Shown here piece by piece: positions 1-7,975 of a stretch of DNA of 19,716 bases. The DNA comes from Prevotella sp. UBA3776 (GTDB lineage Bacteria; Bacteroidota; Bacteroidia; Bacteroidales; Bacteroidaceae). Made by a program: the position numbers and the translations under genes. The stretch is from the NCBI GenBank assembly GCA_002369515.1, contig DFFM01000022.1:17724-37439 (forward strand), written 5' to 3'. The notes below the pieces were generated by a model. That model had not been told where the DNA came from, did not search any database, and saw only the letters and a program-made list of their open reading frames with translations. The first letter of the stretch is position 1; each line of letters opens with the position of its first letter.

Positions 1-51
1 TTTGTTCGTCAATTCGTTGTTTTTTTATACCCTGTTAAAAACGCAGCTTTG

Positions 52-2406
52 TTATTTCAGGGTGAAGCGCACTTTGGAGGCAATCCGATCCGAGGCTGTA
101 CCGATGAGCGCCTCGAATGCCCCGGGCTCAGCTTTCCATTGTTTTTGGCGGTCGTCGTAGAAGCTGAGTGCGTCGCGTCCGATGGTGATGCTCACCTCAC
201 GCGTTTCGCCGGGCTGCAAAAATACTTTCTGGAAGCCTTTCAGCTCTTTCTTCGGGCGGGGCAGCGATGACTTCAGGTCGCTCACGTAGAGCTGCACCAC
301 TTCGGCGCCAGCGCGCTGGCCTGTGTTGGTCACGCTCAGAGTGAAGGTGATGCTGTCAGTGAGCGTCATCGATGTTTTGTCGGCGCGGGCCTTGCCCAGT
401 CGGAAGGTAGTGTAGCTCAACCCGTGGCCAAAGGCGAAGAGGGGCCGTGTCTTGTACTGGTCAACGCCTCTATAGCCCACATAGAGCCCCTCTTTGTATT
501 CTTCGTCAATCACCTTTCCGTCCGCGCGCCAAGTTCCGGGGAAAGCCCCCAGCCTGTGGGCAGGAACGTCGTTGAGCTGCGCTGCCCATGTGAAGGGCAG
601 TTTGCCGCTGGGGTTGGAGTCGCCAGTGAGCACGTCGGCCAACGAGCGGCCAGCCTCCGAACCGCCATACCAGCCCTGCACGATGGCGGGCACACGGTCG
701 GCCCAGGGCATGGCCACGGCATTGCCAGAAATGTTGACGAACACCAGTCGGGGATTCACTTCCAAGAGGGCTTCTATCAGTTCGTTCTGGCCGTAGGGCA
801 GGGCATAGTCCTTGCGGTCGTGGCCTTCACAGTCCTGGAAATCGCTCTTGTTCAGTCCGCCCACAACGATGACGTAGTCGGCGCCACGCGCTTTCTCCAC
901 GGCCTCGGCGCGCAACTCGGCAGCCGGACGCATCTCGTAGAGGCTGCGGCCCACGGTCACGCCGTTGTAGCTCTGAATGGTGTCACCCACATAGCCGCGG
1001 GCATAATCCACCTTGCAATTGGCGTTCTTGCTGCCAATCAACTCCTGCAGCCCTTCGAGCGGAAGCACTTCGTGCTGCACCTTGAGCGACGACGAGCCGC
1101 CGCCCACGGTCATCATCTTGATGGCGTTTTCGCCCACCACGAGAATGCGCTTGCTGTCCGCCACGTTGAGCGGCAGCAAGGCCTCACCCTTTTTCTGTCC
1201 GCGGGCAGGAGCGTTTTTCAGCAGCACGATGCCCTCGTCGCCTATCTGTCGGGCGGCGGCATAGTGGCTCTCTGAGCAGAGGAACCCGTAGCCGCGCTGG
1301 CGGTTCATGGTGGTGCGGAAGAACAGGCGCAGCACACGGCGCACCTTCTCGTCCAGTTCGCGGGTGGTGTAGCGTCCCTGCTCTATGGCGCGCTTGTAGG
1401 CCGCTGCCAAGTAGTAGTTGTCGTAAGCGTTGGTGGCTCCCATTGTCAGTCCGTCAGTCCATGTGCCAAACTCCATGTCGAGCCCGTTGCGCACGGCCTC
1501 GTCGGTGTCGTGGGCGCCGCCCCAGTCGCTCACCACCACGCCGTCGAACTTCCAGTCGCGCTTCAGAATCTGGTTGAGCAAGATGTCGTTGTGGCAGTTG
1601 TGTTGGTTTTGATAGAGGTTGTAGGCCCCCATGATGCCCCATGCGCCGCCTTCAACGACGGCTGCCCGGAAGGCCGGCAAGTAGATCTCGTGCAGGGCGC
1701 GGTTGCTGACGATGACGTTCACCTGGTGGCGGAAGTTCTCGTCGTTGTTCAGGGCGTAGTGCTTCACGCAGGCGGCAACCCCCTTCGACTGCAGTCCCTG
1801 AACGTAGGGTACCACCATGCGCGAGGCCAGCAGCGGGTCTTCGCCCATGTACTCGAAGTTGCGTCCGCCCAGCGGCGTTCGATAGATGTTCACGCCGGGC
1901 CCCAGAATCATGTTCTTGCCGCGGTAGAGGGCTTCTTCGCCCAGGCTCTCGCCGTAGAGGCGTGCCATGCGCGGGTTCCACGTGGCCGCCAGACAGGTGA
2001 GTGCGGGATAGGCCACGCACGAGTCGTTGGTCTGGCCGGCCTGTTCCCACTCGTCCCAAAGCACGTCGGGGCGCACACCGTGGGGGCCGTCGTCAGTCCA
2101 AAAGTCGGGAAAACCGAGTCGTTTCACTCCGGGGCTGGAAAACTTGCTCTGCGCGTGGATGACGGCTATCTTCTCGTCGAGTGTCATCCGGCTGAGCGCA
2201 TCTTCCACGCGTTGCTCTATGGGTTTTTGTTCGTCCAGATAGAGGGGCAGCGTCTGTCGGCTGTCGTTCCCCATGGTCGTTTCCGTTTGCCGGTTGGCCG
2301 GCAGGCCACCGGAATTACCGACGCTGACAGCCTTGCCTTGGTGCTCGCCAAAGGACATGCCCAAGGCAAGTGTCAGCATCGTTGCTACTGAAACCATTCT
2401 TTTCAT
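52..2406 (-). CDS. Glycoside hydrolase family 3 beta-glucosidase, periplasmic
   Basis: This 784-residue protein is predicted to release glucose from the non-reducing ends of beta-gluco-oligosaccharides. A signal peptide occupies about residues 1-20 and has no lipobox cysteine, so a soluble periplasmic enzyme is likely. The GH3 N-terminal TIM-barrel domain shows DDGPHG (105-110), GRNFEYMGEDP (181-191) and the KH pair (215-216). The VVSDW motif (291-295) supplies Asp294, the expected catalytic nucleophile. The alpha/beta sandwich domain follows (about 400-640), with LLKN and a YGGSEAG motif, and a fibronectin III-like domain (about 690-780) ends the protein. Length and domain order are normal for Bacteroidales GH3 enzymes. 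It is the last gene of the locus, 49 nt after the GH16 gene. GH3 also includes beta-xylosidases; the glucosidase call rests mainly on the GH16 neighbour. The family is certain, the exact linkage is not. Confidence 0.93.
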   Translation of the reverse strand: MKRMVSVATMLTLALGMSFGEHQGKAVSVGNSGGLPANRQTETTMGNDSRQTLPLYLDEQKPIEQRVEDALSRMTLDEKIAVIHAQSKFSSPGVKRLGFPDFWTDDGPHGVRPDVLWDEWEQAGQTNDSCVAYPALTCLAATWNPRMARLYGESLGEEALYRGKNMILGPGVNIYRTPLGGRNFEYMGEDPLLASRMVVPYVQGLQSKGVAACVKHYALNNDENFRHQVNVIVSNRALHEIYLPAFRAAVVEGGAWGIMGAYNLYQNQHNCHNDILLNQILKRDWKFDGVVVSDWGGAHDTDEAVRNGLDMEFGTWTDGLTMGATNAYDNYYLAAAYKRAIEQGRYTTRELDEKVRRVLRLFFRTTMNRQRGYGFLCSESHYAAARQIGDEGIVLLKNAPARGQKKGEALLPLNVADSKRILVVGENAIKMMTVGGGSSSLKVQHEVLPLEGLQELIGSKNANCKVDYARGYVGDTIQSYNGVTVGRSLYEMRPAAELRAEAVEKARGADYVIVVGGLNKSDFQDCEGHDRKDYALPYGQNELIEALLEVNPRLVFVNISGNAVAMPWADRVPAIVQGWYGGSEAGRSLADVLTGDSNPSGKLPFTWAAQLNDVPAHRLGAFPGTWRADGKVIDEEYKEGLYVGYRGVDQYKTRPLFAFGHGLSYTTFRLGKARADKTSMTLTDSITFTLSVTNTGQRAGAEVVQLYVSDLKSSLPRPKKELKGFQKVFLQPGETREVSITIGRDALSFYDDRQKQWKAEPGAFEALIGTASDRIASKVRFTLK

Positions 2407-2455
2407 ACCTCAAAAATTTGTTTGCCTAATGAAAAGCTAAAAACAATGCTTGCTA

Positions 2456-3826
2456 TTATTTTTGAAAAACACGAACATAGTCTATTTTCATCGTGGCGGG
2501 AAGCGCACTCTCGTCGATGCCCCGGTAGCCGCCCCAGTCGCCACCCCACGCCAAGTTCAGGATGACGTAGAACGGATCGTCGTAGGGCCAGTCGTCGCGC
2601 CCCAGTCCACGGTTGTCGTAGGAGAGCTGCACCTTGCCGTCAACGTAGGTGGTGATGTTCTCGTGGGTCCAGCGGATGGCATAGACGTGGAACTCGTCCT
2701 CGGCACCTTCGCAATACATCTCGTGGGTCACCTGCGTGTTGTTGGAGTGGACGTGGGCGTTGGCGTGCAGGCTGCTGGATACGTAGTTGGCATTGGCTCC
2801 CACCTCTTCCATGATGTCTATCTCGCCGTCGGCGGGCCATGAGCGGAAGTTGACGGGCATCATCCAGAAGGCGGGCCAGGTGCCCTTTCCTTTGGGCAGC
2901 ATGATGCGGGCCTCGATGTAGCCATATTTCCAACCTTCATTCGCCTTGGCATAGACGCGGCCCGAATAGATGCGGCCGTCACTGCCCTTGAAGCAGTGGA
3001 TGTTCAGTTTGCCGTCCACCAGTTCGGTGACGCGTCGGCCGTCGGCCTCGCCGTTGCGATAGTATTGCAGCTCGTTGTTCACCCACTTCCAGTCTTTCAC
3101 CTCGTGGGTCCAGTCGCTGCCCAGCGTGGTGCCTTTGTCGAACTCGTCGTTCCACACCAGCTTGTAGCCTTCGGGAGCCTTGATTTCGGTCTGTTCGCCC
3201 GACTCCTGTCTGACCACCACTTCGGCTGTTTCGGTTCCGTCTGTGACGGTCACCTTGGCGGTGCGCGATGTGAGGCTCGTGTTGGGCTGGGTGGTGATGT
3301 CAAGTACCTGTCCATGGGTGTTGGCGGCAGCATCGGCTGAGCGCGCGGCCTTGATCCAGCTTGCGTCGGTGGTGGCTGTCCACGACGTGCTCGAAGTGAT
3401 TACGCCCACTTGCAGCGTTTCGCCCCGTCCCATCGAATAAACCTGGTCGGTGGTGAGTTGCAGCTTCACGCCCTGCACCACGCTGATGGTTTTGCGGGCA
3501 GCCCCCGACATGACCGTCACCGTTGCCGTGCGGGCTTCCTTGCCCGGGTTGGCCTCGGCCTTGACAGTCAGCGTACCCGTTGAGGAGGTGGAGTTCTGTG
3601 TGCTGACGCTGATGAAGCTCTCGTCGGCATAGGCACCCCATTCCTTTCCCGTGGTGGTGACCGTCACCGTGGCCGAACCTCCGGCTGCAGGCAATGCCAC
3701 CGACTCGGGCGACACGCTGATGGTGATGCCGGCCGGGGTAGGCTCCTGGCTGTCGCTGCTCCCACCGCAGCCCCAAAGGGCTACGGTGAGGAAGAGCATA
3801 TAGGTGTTTATCACAAATCGTTTCAT
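2456..3826 (-). CDS. GH16 endo-beta-glucanase (laminarinase/lichenase-like) surface lipoprotein with two BACON domains
   Basis: This 456-residue enzyme should cut internal beta-1,3 or mixed beta-1,3/1,4 glucan bonds at the cell surface. The lipoprotein signal ends in the lipobox LWGC, with Cys20 as the lipidation site. Two BACON-type Ig-like domains follow (about 33-118 and 120-207). Each ends in a TATVTV or TAKVTV strand and a VVQ or VVRQ strand. The catalytic GH16 domain spans about 218-456. Its active-site motif is GEIDIMEE, with Glu335 as nucleophile, Asp337 as helper and Glu340 as acid/base. This bulged ExDxxE form is the one found in laminarinase-type GH16 enzymes. WPAFWMMP (317-324) and the final KIDYVRVF strand are also typical. 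The gene starts 9 nt after the glycan-binding lipoprotein gene, so the two are probably translated from one message. Laminarin versus cereal beta-glucan preference cannot be read from sequence alone. Confidence 0.95.
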   Translation of the reverse strand: MKRFVINTYMLFLTVALWGCGGSSDSQEPTPAGITISVSPESVALPAAGGSATVTVTTTGKEWGAYADESFISVSTQNSTSSTGTLTVKAEANPGKEARTATVTVMSGAARKTISVVQGVKLQLTTDQVYSMGRGETLQVGVITSSTSWTATTDASWIKAARSADAAANTHGQVLDITTQPNTSLTSRTAKVTVTDGTETAEVVVRQESGEQTEIKAPEGYKLVWNDEFDKGTTLGSDWTHEVKDWKWVNNELQYYRNGEADGRRVTELVDGKLNIHCFKGSDGRIYSGRVYAKANEGWKYGYIEARIMLPKGKGTWPAFWMMPVNFRSWPADGEIDIMEEVGANANYVSSSLHANAHVHSNNTQVTHEMYCEGAEDEFHVYAIRWTHENITTYVDGKVQLSYDNRGLGRDDWPYDDPFYVILNLAWGGDWGGYRGIDESALPATMKIDYVRVFQK

Positions 3827-3835
3827 GAGAGGTCG

Positions 3836-6301
3836 TTACTGTGCTTTTTCGAAAATGATGTCACTGATCTTCACATGCGCCCCGGCAGGCGAGCCGCCGA
3901 AGTCGAACACGAGCGACAGTGCGTGGGCGTCGCCCTTGGGCAGCGTCACGCCGGTCATCTTATAGACGAACGGTTCGTCGGCCTTCACGTCGTGGCGGTC
4001 GGCAAAGTAGAAGTTGTCGTCGCGCTTGTCCTCGTCCGAGTAGTTGGTCTCGGTCAGTTTGATGGTCACGCCGTTGAGGTCCATGTCCGATGTGATGGTA
4101 CACGAGAAGTTGTAGGGGTCGTTCTGGGCGGTGGCCAGGCTGGTTTCCAGCGTGTATTGGCCCTGCCATTGCGAACCGCCGATGCCCTCGGGAATGTCAA
4201 ACTCGTAGGCGTTGCCGCTGTGGGTCCAGGCGGGCTGCGTGGGCAGTGTGCCCCATCCGTTGTCGGCGAACCATGTGGTGATTTGGTTCAGGGCGCTTCC
4301 TTCGTCAACGGCTTTCCAGAGGTTGTCGGCGTCGTCGTAGGACATTGACACCGTCTCCTCGAAGTAGATGTTGCTGATGGCGATGTGGGTGCCGCCGGGT
4401 GCGCCGCCGAAGTCGAACACGAGCGACAGTGCGTGAGCGTCGTCCTTGCTCAGCTCCACTCCCTCAGCCTTGTAGATGAAGGGCTGGTCGGCCTTCACGT
4501 CGTGGCGGTCGGCAAAGTAGTAGTTGTCGTCGCGCTTATCCTCGTCCGAGTAGTTGGTCTCGGTCAGTTTGATGGTGGCTCCGGGAATGTCGTTGTCGGC
4601 CTCGAGCACCAGGTAGAAGTTGTACTTCTTGGCCTTCGAACCCGTCAGTGTGGTCTCGATGGCAAACTGTCCCTGCCACTGCGAGCTGCCGGTGCCCTCG
4701 GGCACGTCGAGCTCCCACTTTCCATTGTTGTGGCTGATGGTGGGCTGTGTGGGCAGTGTGCCCCATCCGTTGTCGGCGAACCATGTGGTGTGCTGGATGA
4801 ATGCCGAACCGTCCTCGACGGCTTTCCAGAGGTTGCTTCCTGCCGAGGCGTCCCAGTCCATCTTGGCTTCGTCGCCGCCCGGCTGGTCGGTGGGCACGAT
4901 GGTGCCGTCGTCGTTGGCATGGTCTTTCAGCACGATGTTGCTCACGTTGATGGTGGTTTTGCCGGTGGCATGGCCGAAGTCGAACACCAGCTTCACGGGG
5001 CTGAGGTCCTTGCCTTCGAGGTCGCTCTTCCAGAAGACGTACTCCTGTCCGGCCTTCAGGTTGATGTCGGCCACGTCGATGATGGCGTCGGCGTCGGTTT
5101 CGTCGGTCAGTTTCACGGTGACGCCGTCGATGTCGGCGTCAGCCACGAAGATGCACGAGAAGTCGTAGTGGTTGGCCGCCGAGATGCTCAGGTCGGTGTG
5201 CAGGTGCATCTGTGCCTGCCAGCGGTCGGTGCATGCGTCGGGCACGGTCACGGTGTAGTCGTTGCCGCCGTCGGCATAGGTGCCTTCCATCTCAGCGGTG
5301 CGCACGTCGGCCCATCCGGGCTGGAAGTGGAAGGTGGCCACTGGCGTGATGCCCTTCCAGAGGTTGAAGTCGCTGTTGGCGTCGTATCCGCTCTCTGCCA
5401 CGTTGCGCACATCCTCCTCGCTGGTGAAGATGAATCGCCATGCGATGCTGCGGTCGGGTGTCTCATAGACGAGCACCATCTTCTTGGCCGTGAGCGACTC
5501 TATGCGGAACCGCGGGTTCTCGTACTGTGCGTCCGAGCAGATGTAGGGGAAGGCTGTGTTGGGTGCCAGCTGGATGTAGGTTTGCTTGCTGACGTTCTTG
5601 TCTGCGTCCTCCCAGTCGTACACCTCGAATGTCCAGGTGCTGGTTTGGTTGCCCACGTTGGCGTCGAAGTCGGCGGCTTCCGAGCCCCACTTCGTTGTGC
5701 CCGTGTTGACGTAGGTCAGTCCGTCGGCGCCGGCGTTGTAGGTGAAGGTGCCGCCTTTGCGGTTGTCGGCGGTGAAGGTGATGCGGTCGTCGTACATGCC
5801 GAAGTCTTTCTTCTCGTCGGGCTGTGCGCTCCACCATCCCGTTCCGGCGGTGCCGGCAGGGCCGCAGGCCAGATGGGCCACTTCGCGTCGGGCGAATCGC
5901 CACTCCTTGCCGGTGATGCGGCGGAAGTCGGCGGAGTAGTCCACTTTGGTTTCGTTGAAGGTGAACTCTTTGGTCAGTCCGCCCTGGCTGAAACCGTTGC
6001 GGTTGCCCAGCTTCAGGGTGACGTTGTAGGTGCCAGCCTCGGGGTTCATGAATCCCACTTCCTGCAGGGTGGAGTAGGACGTACCGTTCAGAATCCACAC
6101 GGGGTAGGTGCCCGGTGCGGGCGTATAGGTGGCAATCATCTGGTTGGTCTCCTGGTCAACAGTCATCTCGAAATCCACCCCGTCCATGGATGGAATCCCA
6201 TTGGGGTCGGCGCCTTCGAAACTCTCGGGCGAGCAGGCGGCCAGCGCCATGCCTGCCAGCAGTGTCGCCACGGTATGTTTGAATATTTTGTTCATAATCA
6301 T
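3836..6301 (-). CDS. Multimodular surface glycan-binding lipoprotein (SusE/F-positioned, SGBP)
   Basis: This 821-residue lipoprotein probably binds the target beta-glucan at the cell surface and passes it to SusCD. The signal peptide ends in the lipobox LAAC (Cys23). Translation may instead start at the second Met (residue 3), with the same mature protein. A PKD/Ig-like domain covers about 38-118. A beta-rich region (about 122-300) contains GKEWRFARRE and is of the kind seen in other PUL binding proteins. Three CBM4/CBM9-like beta-sandwich modules follow at about 313-459, 490-649 and 660-819. Each opens with an LWK motif, has a WQ(A/G)Q motif and ends in an LVFDFG...I.(N/D)I strand pair. Modules 2 and 3 are near duplicates. 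A linker (460-489) separates module 1 from module 2. The gene lies third in the locus after susC and susD, the usual place for a binding protein. Ligand specificity is inferred from the GH16/GH3 neighbours. Confidence 0.85.
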   Translation of the reverse strand: MIMNKIFKHTVATLLAGMALAACSPESFEGADPNGIPSMDGVDFEMTVDQETNQMIATYTPAPGTYPVWILNGTSYSTLQEVGFMNPEAGTYNVTLKLGNRNGFSQGGLTKEFTFNETKVDYSADFRRITGKEWRFARREVAHLACGPAGTAGTGWWSAQPDEKKDFGMYDDRITFTADNRKGGTFTYNAGADGLTYVNTGTTKWGSEAADFDANVGNQTSTWTFEVYDWEDADKNVSKQTYIQLAPNTAFPYICSDAQYENPRFRIESLTAKKMVLVYETPDRSIAWRFIFTSEEDVRNVAESGYDANSDFNLWKGITPVATFHFQPGWADVRTAEMEGTYADGGNDYTVTVPDACTDRWQAQMHLHTDLSISAANHYDFSCIFVADADIDGVTVKLTDETDADAIIDVADINLKAGQEYVFWKSDLEGKDLSPVKLVFDFGHATGKTTINVSNIVLKDHANDDGTIVPTDQPGGDEAKMDWDASAGSNLWKAVEDGSAFIQHTTWFADNGWGTLPTQPTISHNNGKWELDVPEGTGSSQWQGQFAIETTLTGSKAKKYNFYLVLEADNDIPGATIKLTETNYSDEDKRDDNYYFADRHDVKADQPFIYKAEGVELSKDDAHALSLVFDFGGAPGGTHIAISNIYFEETVSMSYDDADNLWKAVDEGSALNQITTWFADNGWGTLPTQPAWTHSGNAYEFDIPEGIGGSQWQGQYTLETSLATAQNDPYNFSCTITSDMDLNGVTIKLTETNYSDEDKRDDNFYFADRHDVKADEPFVYKMTGVTLPKGDAHALSLVFDFGGSPAGAHVKISDIIFEKAQ
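3839..4858 (-). repeat. Tandem 510-bp duplication encoding binding modules 2 and 3
   Basis: Two adjacent 510-bp units (3839-4348 and 4349-4858) encode residues 652-821 and 482-651 of the binding protein. Long stretches are nearly identical at the DNA level. The segment beginning at 3977 recurs at 4487, exactly 510 bp away, and continues for about 90 bases with few changes. It encodes the NYSDEDKRDDN.YFADRHD loop. The WFADNGWGTLPTQP segment is likewise shared at the same offset. Module 1 is clearly related but diverged and lacks this loop, so the duplication of modules 2 and 3 is much younger than the first module split. Confidence 0.9.
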
Positions 6302-6351
6302 TTGTTTGCTGTGTTAGTGGTTGTTTTATCTCAGAATTTTATTGGGCTGGA

Positions 6352-6425
6352 GCCCCTTCCGGCTCCCCTGGGAGGAGGGGTTGGCTGCGCGTTGAGCCTT
6401 CCCCCCCAGGGGGGAAAAGAGGGGC
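6352..6425. repeat. GC-rich palindromic intergenic element between susD and the SGBP gene
   Basis: The 127-nt gap between susD and the binding-protein gene holds a compact element bounded by the inverted hexamers GCCCCT (6352-6357) and AGGGGC (6420-6425). Inside are a CTCCC/GGGAG hairpin (6363-6374, 2-nt loop) and a TTCCCCCC/GGGGGGAA hairpin (6399-6416, 2-nt loop). It resembles the CCCCTCC...GGAGGGG interspersed repeats I associate with Bacteroidales intergenic DNA, so it may be one copy of a genome-wide family. In the transcript it would fold strongly and could act as an RNA processing, stabilising or partial termination element. There is no U-run after it in the transcribed direction, so a standard terminator is unlikely. 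Confidence 0.6.
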
Positions 6426-6428
6426 GCT

Positions 6429-7955
6429 TTAATACTCGTTCTGTTTCAGGTTGGGGTCAGAGTCGAGCTCGGCCTGAGCAATGGGGATGTACTTCTTGCT
6501 GGGTGTCCAGGCGTTGGTGCGGTAGCCGTAGCTGTCGGGCACCAGCACCGTGGCGGCCTTGCCCGTGCGCACCAGGTCCCAGTAGCGTTTGCCTTCGCCA
6601 ACGAATTCCAGGTGGCGCTCCTCTATCACGTCGTCCTTGGTCACGCTGGCCAGCGGAGCCAGTCCGGCGCGCTGGCGCACCTCGTTGACATACTGGGCGG
6701 CCTGTGTGGCGCTGCCTCCCGTTTCGAGCAGCAGTTCGGCGGCGTTGAGCAGCGTCTCGGCATAGCGGTAGTAGCGCAGGTTGTTGTTGTAGTTCAGGTT
6801 GCCGTCGAATCCGGCGTCGGCGTTGTTGGCACTCTGCGGGCGGTATTTCTTCAGCCACAGGTGGGTGTCCTGATAGCGTTCGGTGTAGGTCACGCCCCGC
6901 ACGTCCCAGATGGTGGCGTCACGCCGCACGTCGCCTTCGGCGTAGCGGTTGTAGGTCTCCATCTTCACGGGCAGGAATCCCCATCCGTCGGCTCCCGAGT
7001 TCCATCCGTCGCCGCCGGGCCACGAGTTGGGCGAGATGAGCGTGGGCAGCACTGTTCCGCCGATGGCCAGCGGGCTGTTCCATCCGCGCTCGTTGTTGCC
7101 GTCCTCATAGTTGATTTCCCAGATGGACTCGGCACACCATTCGCCGCTTTCCTCCCACAGGTCGGCGTAGTCGGGGTTCAGCGCATACGAGCTGTCGCCG
7201 ATGATGCTCTGCATGTACTGCAGGGCCTTGGCGTAGCGGGCCTTGTCGTTCTGGTACATCACCATTTCGGCATACATCATGTAGCACATGGCCTGCGACA
7301 CGCGGCCGCTGTTGGCGTTGTCCCAGCGCATGGGGAGCATGCTCGAGGCGATAACCTCCTCCAGTTCTCCGATGAGCTGTTCATAGACCTCGTCGGCCTG
7401 CAGCTGCGGGGCGGTGTAGTTGGTGGCGGCGGTCAGGTTCTCCAGATAGAAGGGAATGTTGCCGAAGTAGTGCCACAGCATGTCGTAGTAGAACACGCGC
7501 AGTGCGCGGGCCTGCATCTCGTAGCTCCGTTTGTTCTCCTCGCTGACCGACTCGTCGGCCCAGTCCAGGTATTTCAGCAGGTCGTTGCAGCGTTTGATGC
7601 CCGAGTAGTCAACCGTCCAGAGCGACGAGAGGGTGTTGTTCTCGTCGGCCTCGTAGTTGAACAGCATGTGCCAGTTCTGCATGTCGGTCTTGTTCGAGCC
7701 GCCCACCCAGAAGTCGTCGCCCATGATTTCGGCGTCAATGTTGAGCGCGTTGTACTGGTTGAGCCCCCAGTCGGGCCAGTGGATGGGGTCGTAGGCGGCC
7801 ACGAGTGCCTCCTGCAGGTGGGCGTCGGTTTTGAAATAGTCCTCCAGAGGCTCGCCCGTGGGATTCTGCACCTCCAGGAAGTCGTCGCTGCACGCTGTGG
7901 TGAGCGCCAATGCGCCTGCCAGCATGCCAATGGTGAATATCTTCGTTGTTTTCAT
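6429..7955 (-). CDS. susD: SusD-family outer-membrane glycan-binding lipoprotein (RagB/SusD)
   Basis: This 508-residue protein is the lid-like binding partner of the SusC transporter next to it. The lipoprotein signal ends in TTAC with Cys22 lipidated, followed by SDDFLEVQNPTGEP, the usual SusD start. The N-terminal helical SusD-like region (about 23-210) contains YDPIHWPD and RCNDLLKYLDW. The C-terminal RagB/SusD region (about 270-508) contains NNNLRYYRYAETLLNAAE and VNEVRQRAGL, both hallmark family motifs, and ends in the typical IPIAQAELDSDPNLKQN segment. The length is normal for the family. The gene follows susC by 20 nt and precedes the binding-protein gene by 127 nt. The family is certain; the beta-glucan ligand is inferred from the downstream GH16 and GH3 genes. 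Confidence 0.97.
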   Translation of the reverse strand: MKTTKIFTIGMLAGALALTTACSDDFLEVQNPTGEPLEDYFKTDAHLQEALVAAYDPIHWPDWGLNQYNALNIDAEIMGDDFWVGGSNKTDMQNWHMLFNYEADENNTLSSLWTVDYSGIKRCNDLLKYLDWADESVSEENKRSYEMQARALRVFYYDMLWHYFGNIPFYLENLTAATNYTAPQLQADEVYEQLIGELEEVIASSMLPMRWDNANSGRVSQAMCYMMYAEMVMYQNDKARYAKALQYMQSIIGDSSYALNPDYADLWEESGEWCAESIWEINYEDGNNERGWNSPLAIGGTVLPTLISPNSWPGGDGWNSGADGWGFLPVKMETYNRYAEGDVRRDATIWDVRGVTYTERYQDTHLWLKKYRPQSANNADAGFDGNLNYNNNLRYYRYAETLLNAAELLLETGGSATQAAQYVNEVRQRAGLAPLASVTKDDVIEERHLEFVGEGKRYWDLVRTGKAATVLVPDSYGYRTNAWTPSKKYIPIAQAELDSDPNLKQNEY

Positions 7956-7975
7956 ATTGTTTCGGTGTTTAGGGG

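Noticed and set aside
1..51. Possible terminator downstream of the GH3 gene
   Set aside because: The 51 bases contain T- and A-runs but no clear GC-rich hairpin, and the window ends before a full terminator could be judged.
4385..6688. A 767-codon open frame on the plus strand, opposite the binding-protein gene and the end of susD
   Set aside because: It lies antisense to two well-supported genes. Its translation is rich in Val, Gly and His with no domain, and it crosses the intergenic hairpin. Long antisense frames are expected in GC-rich coding DNA.
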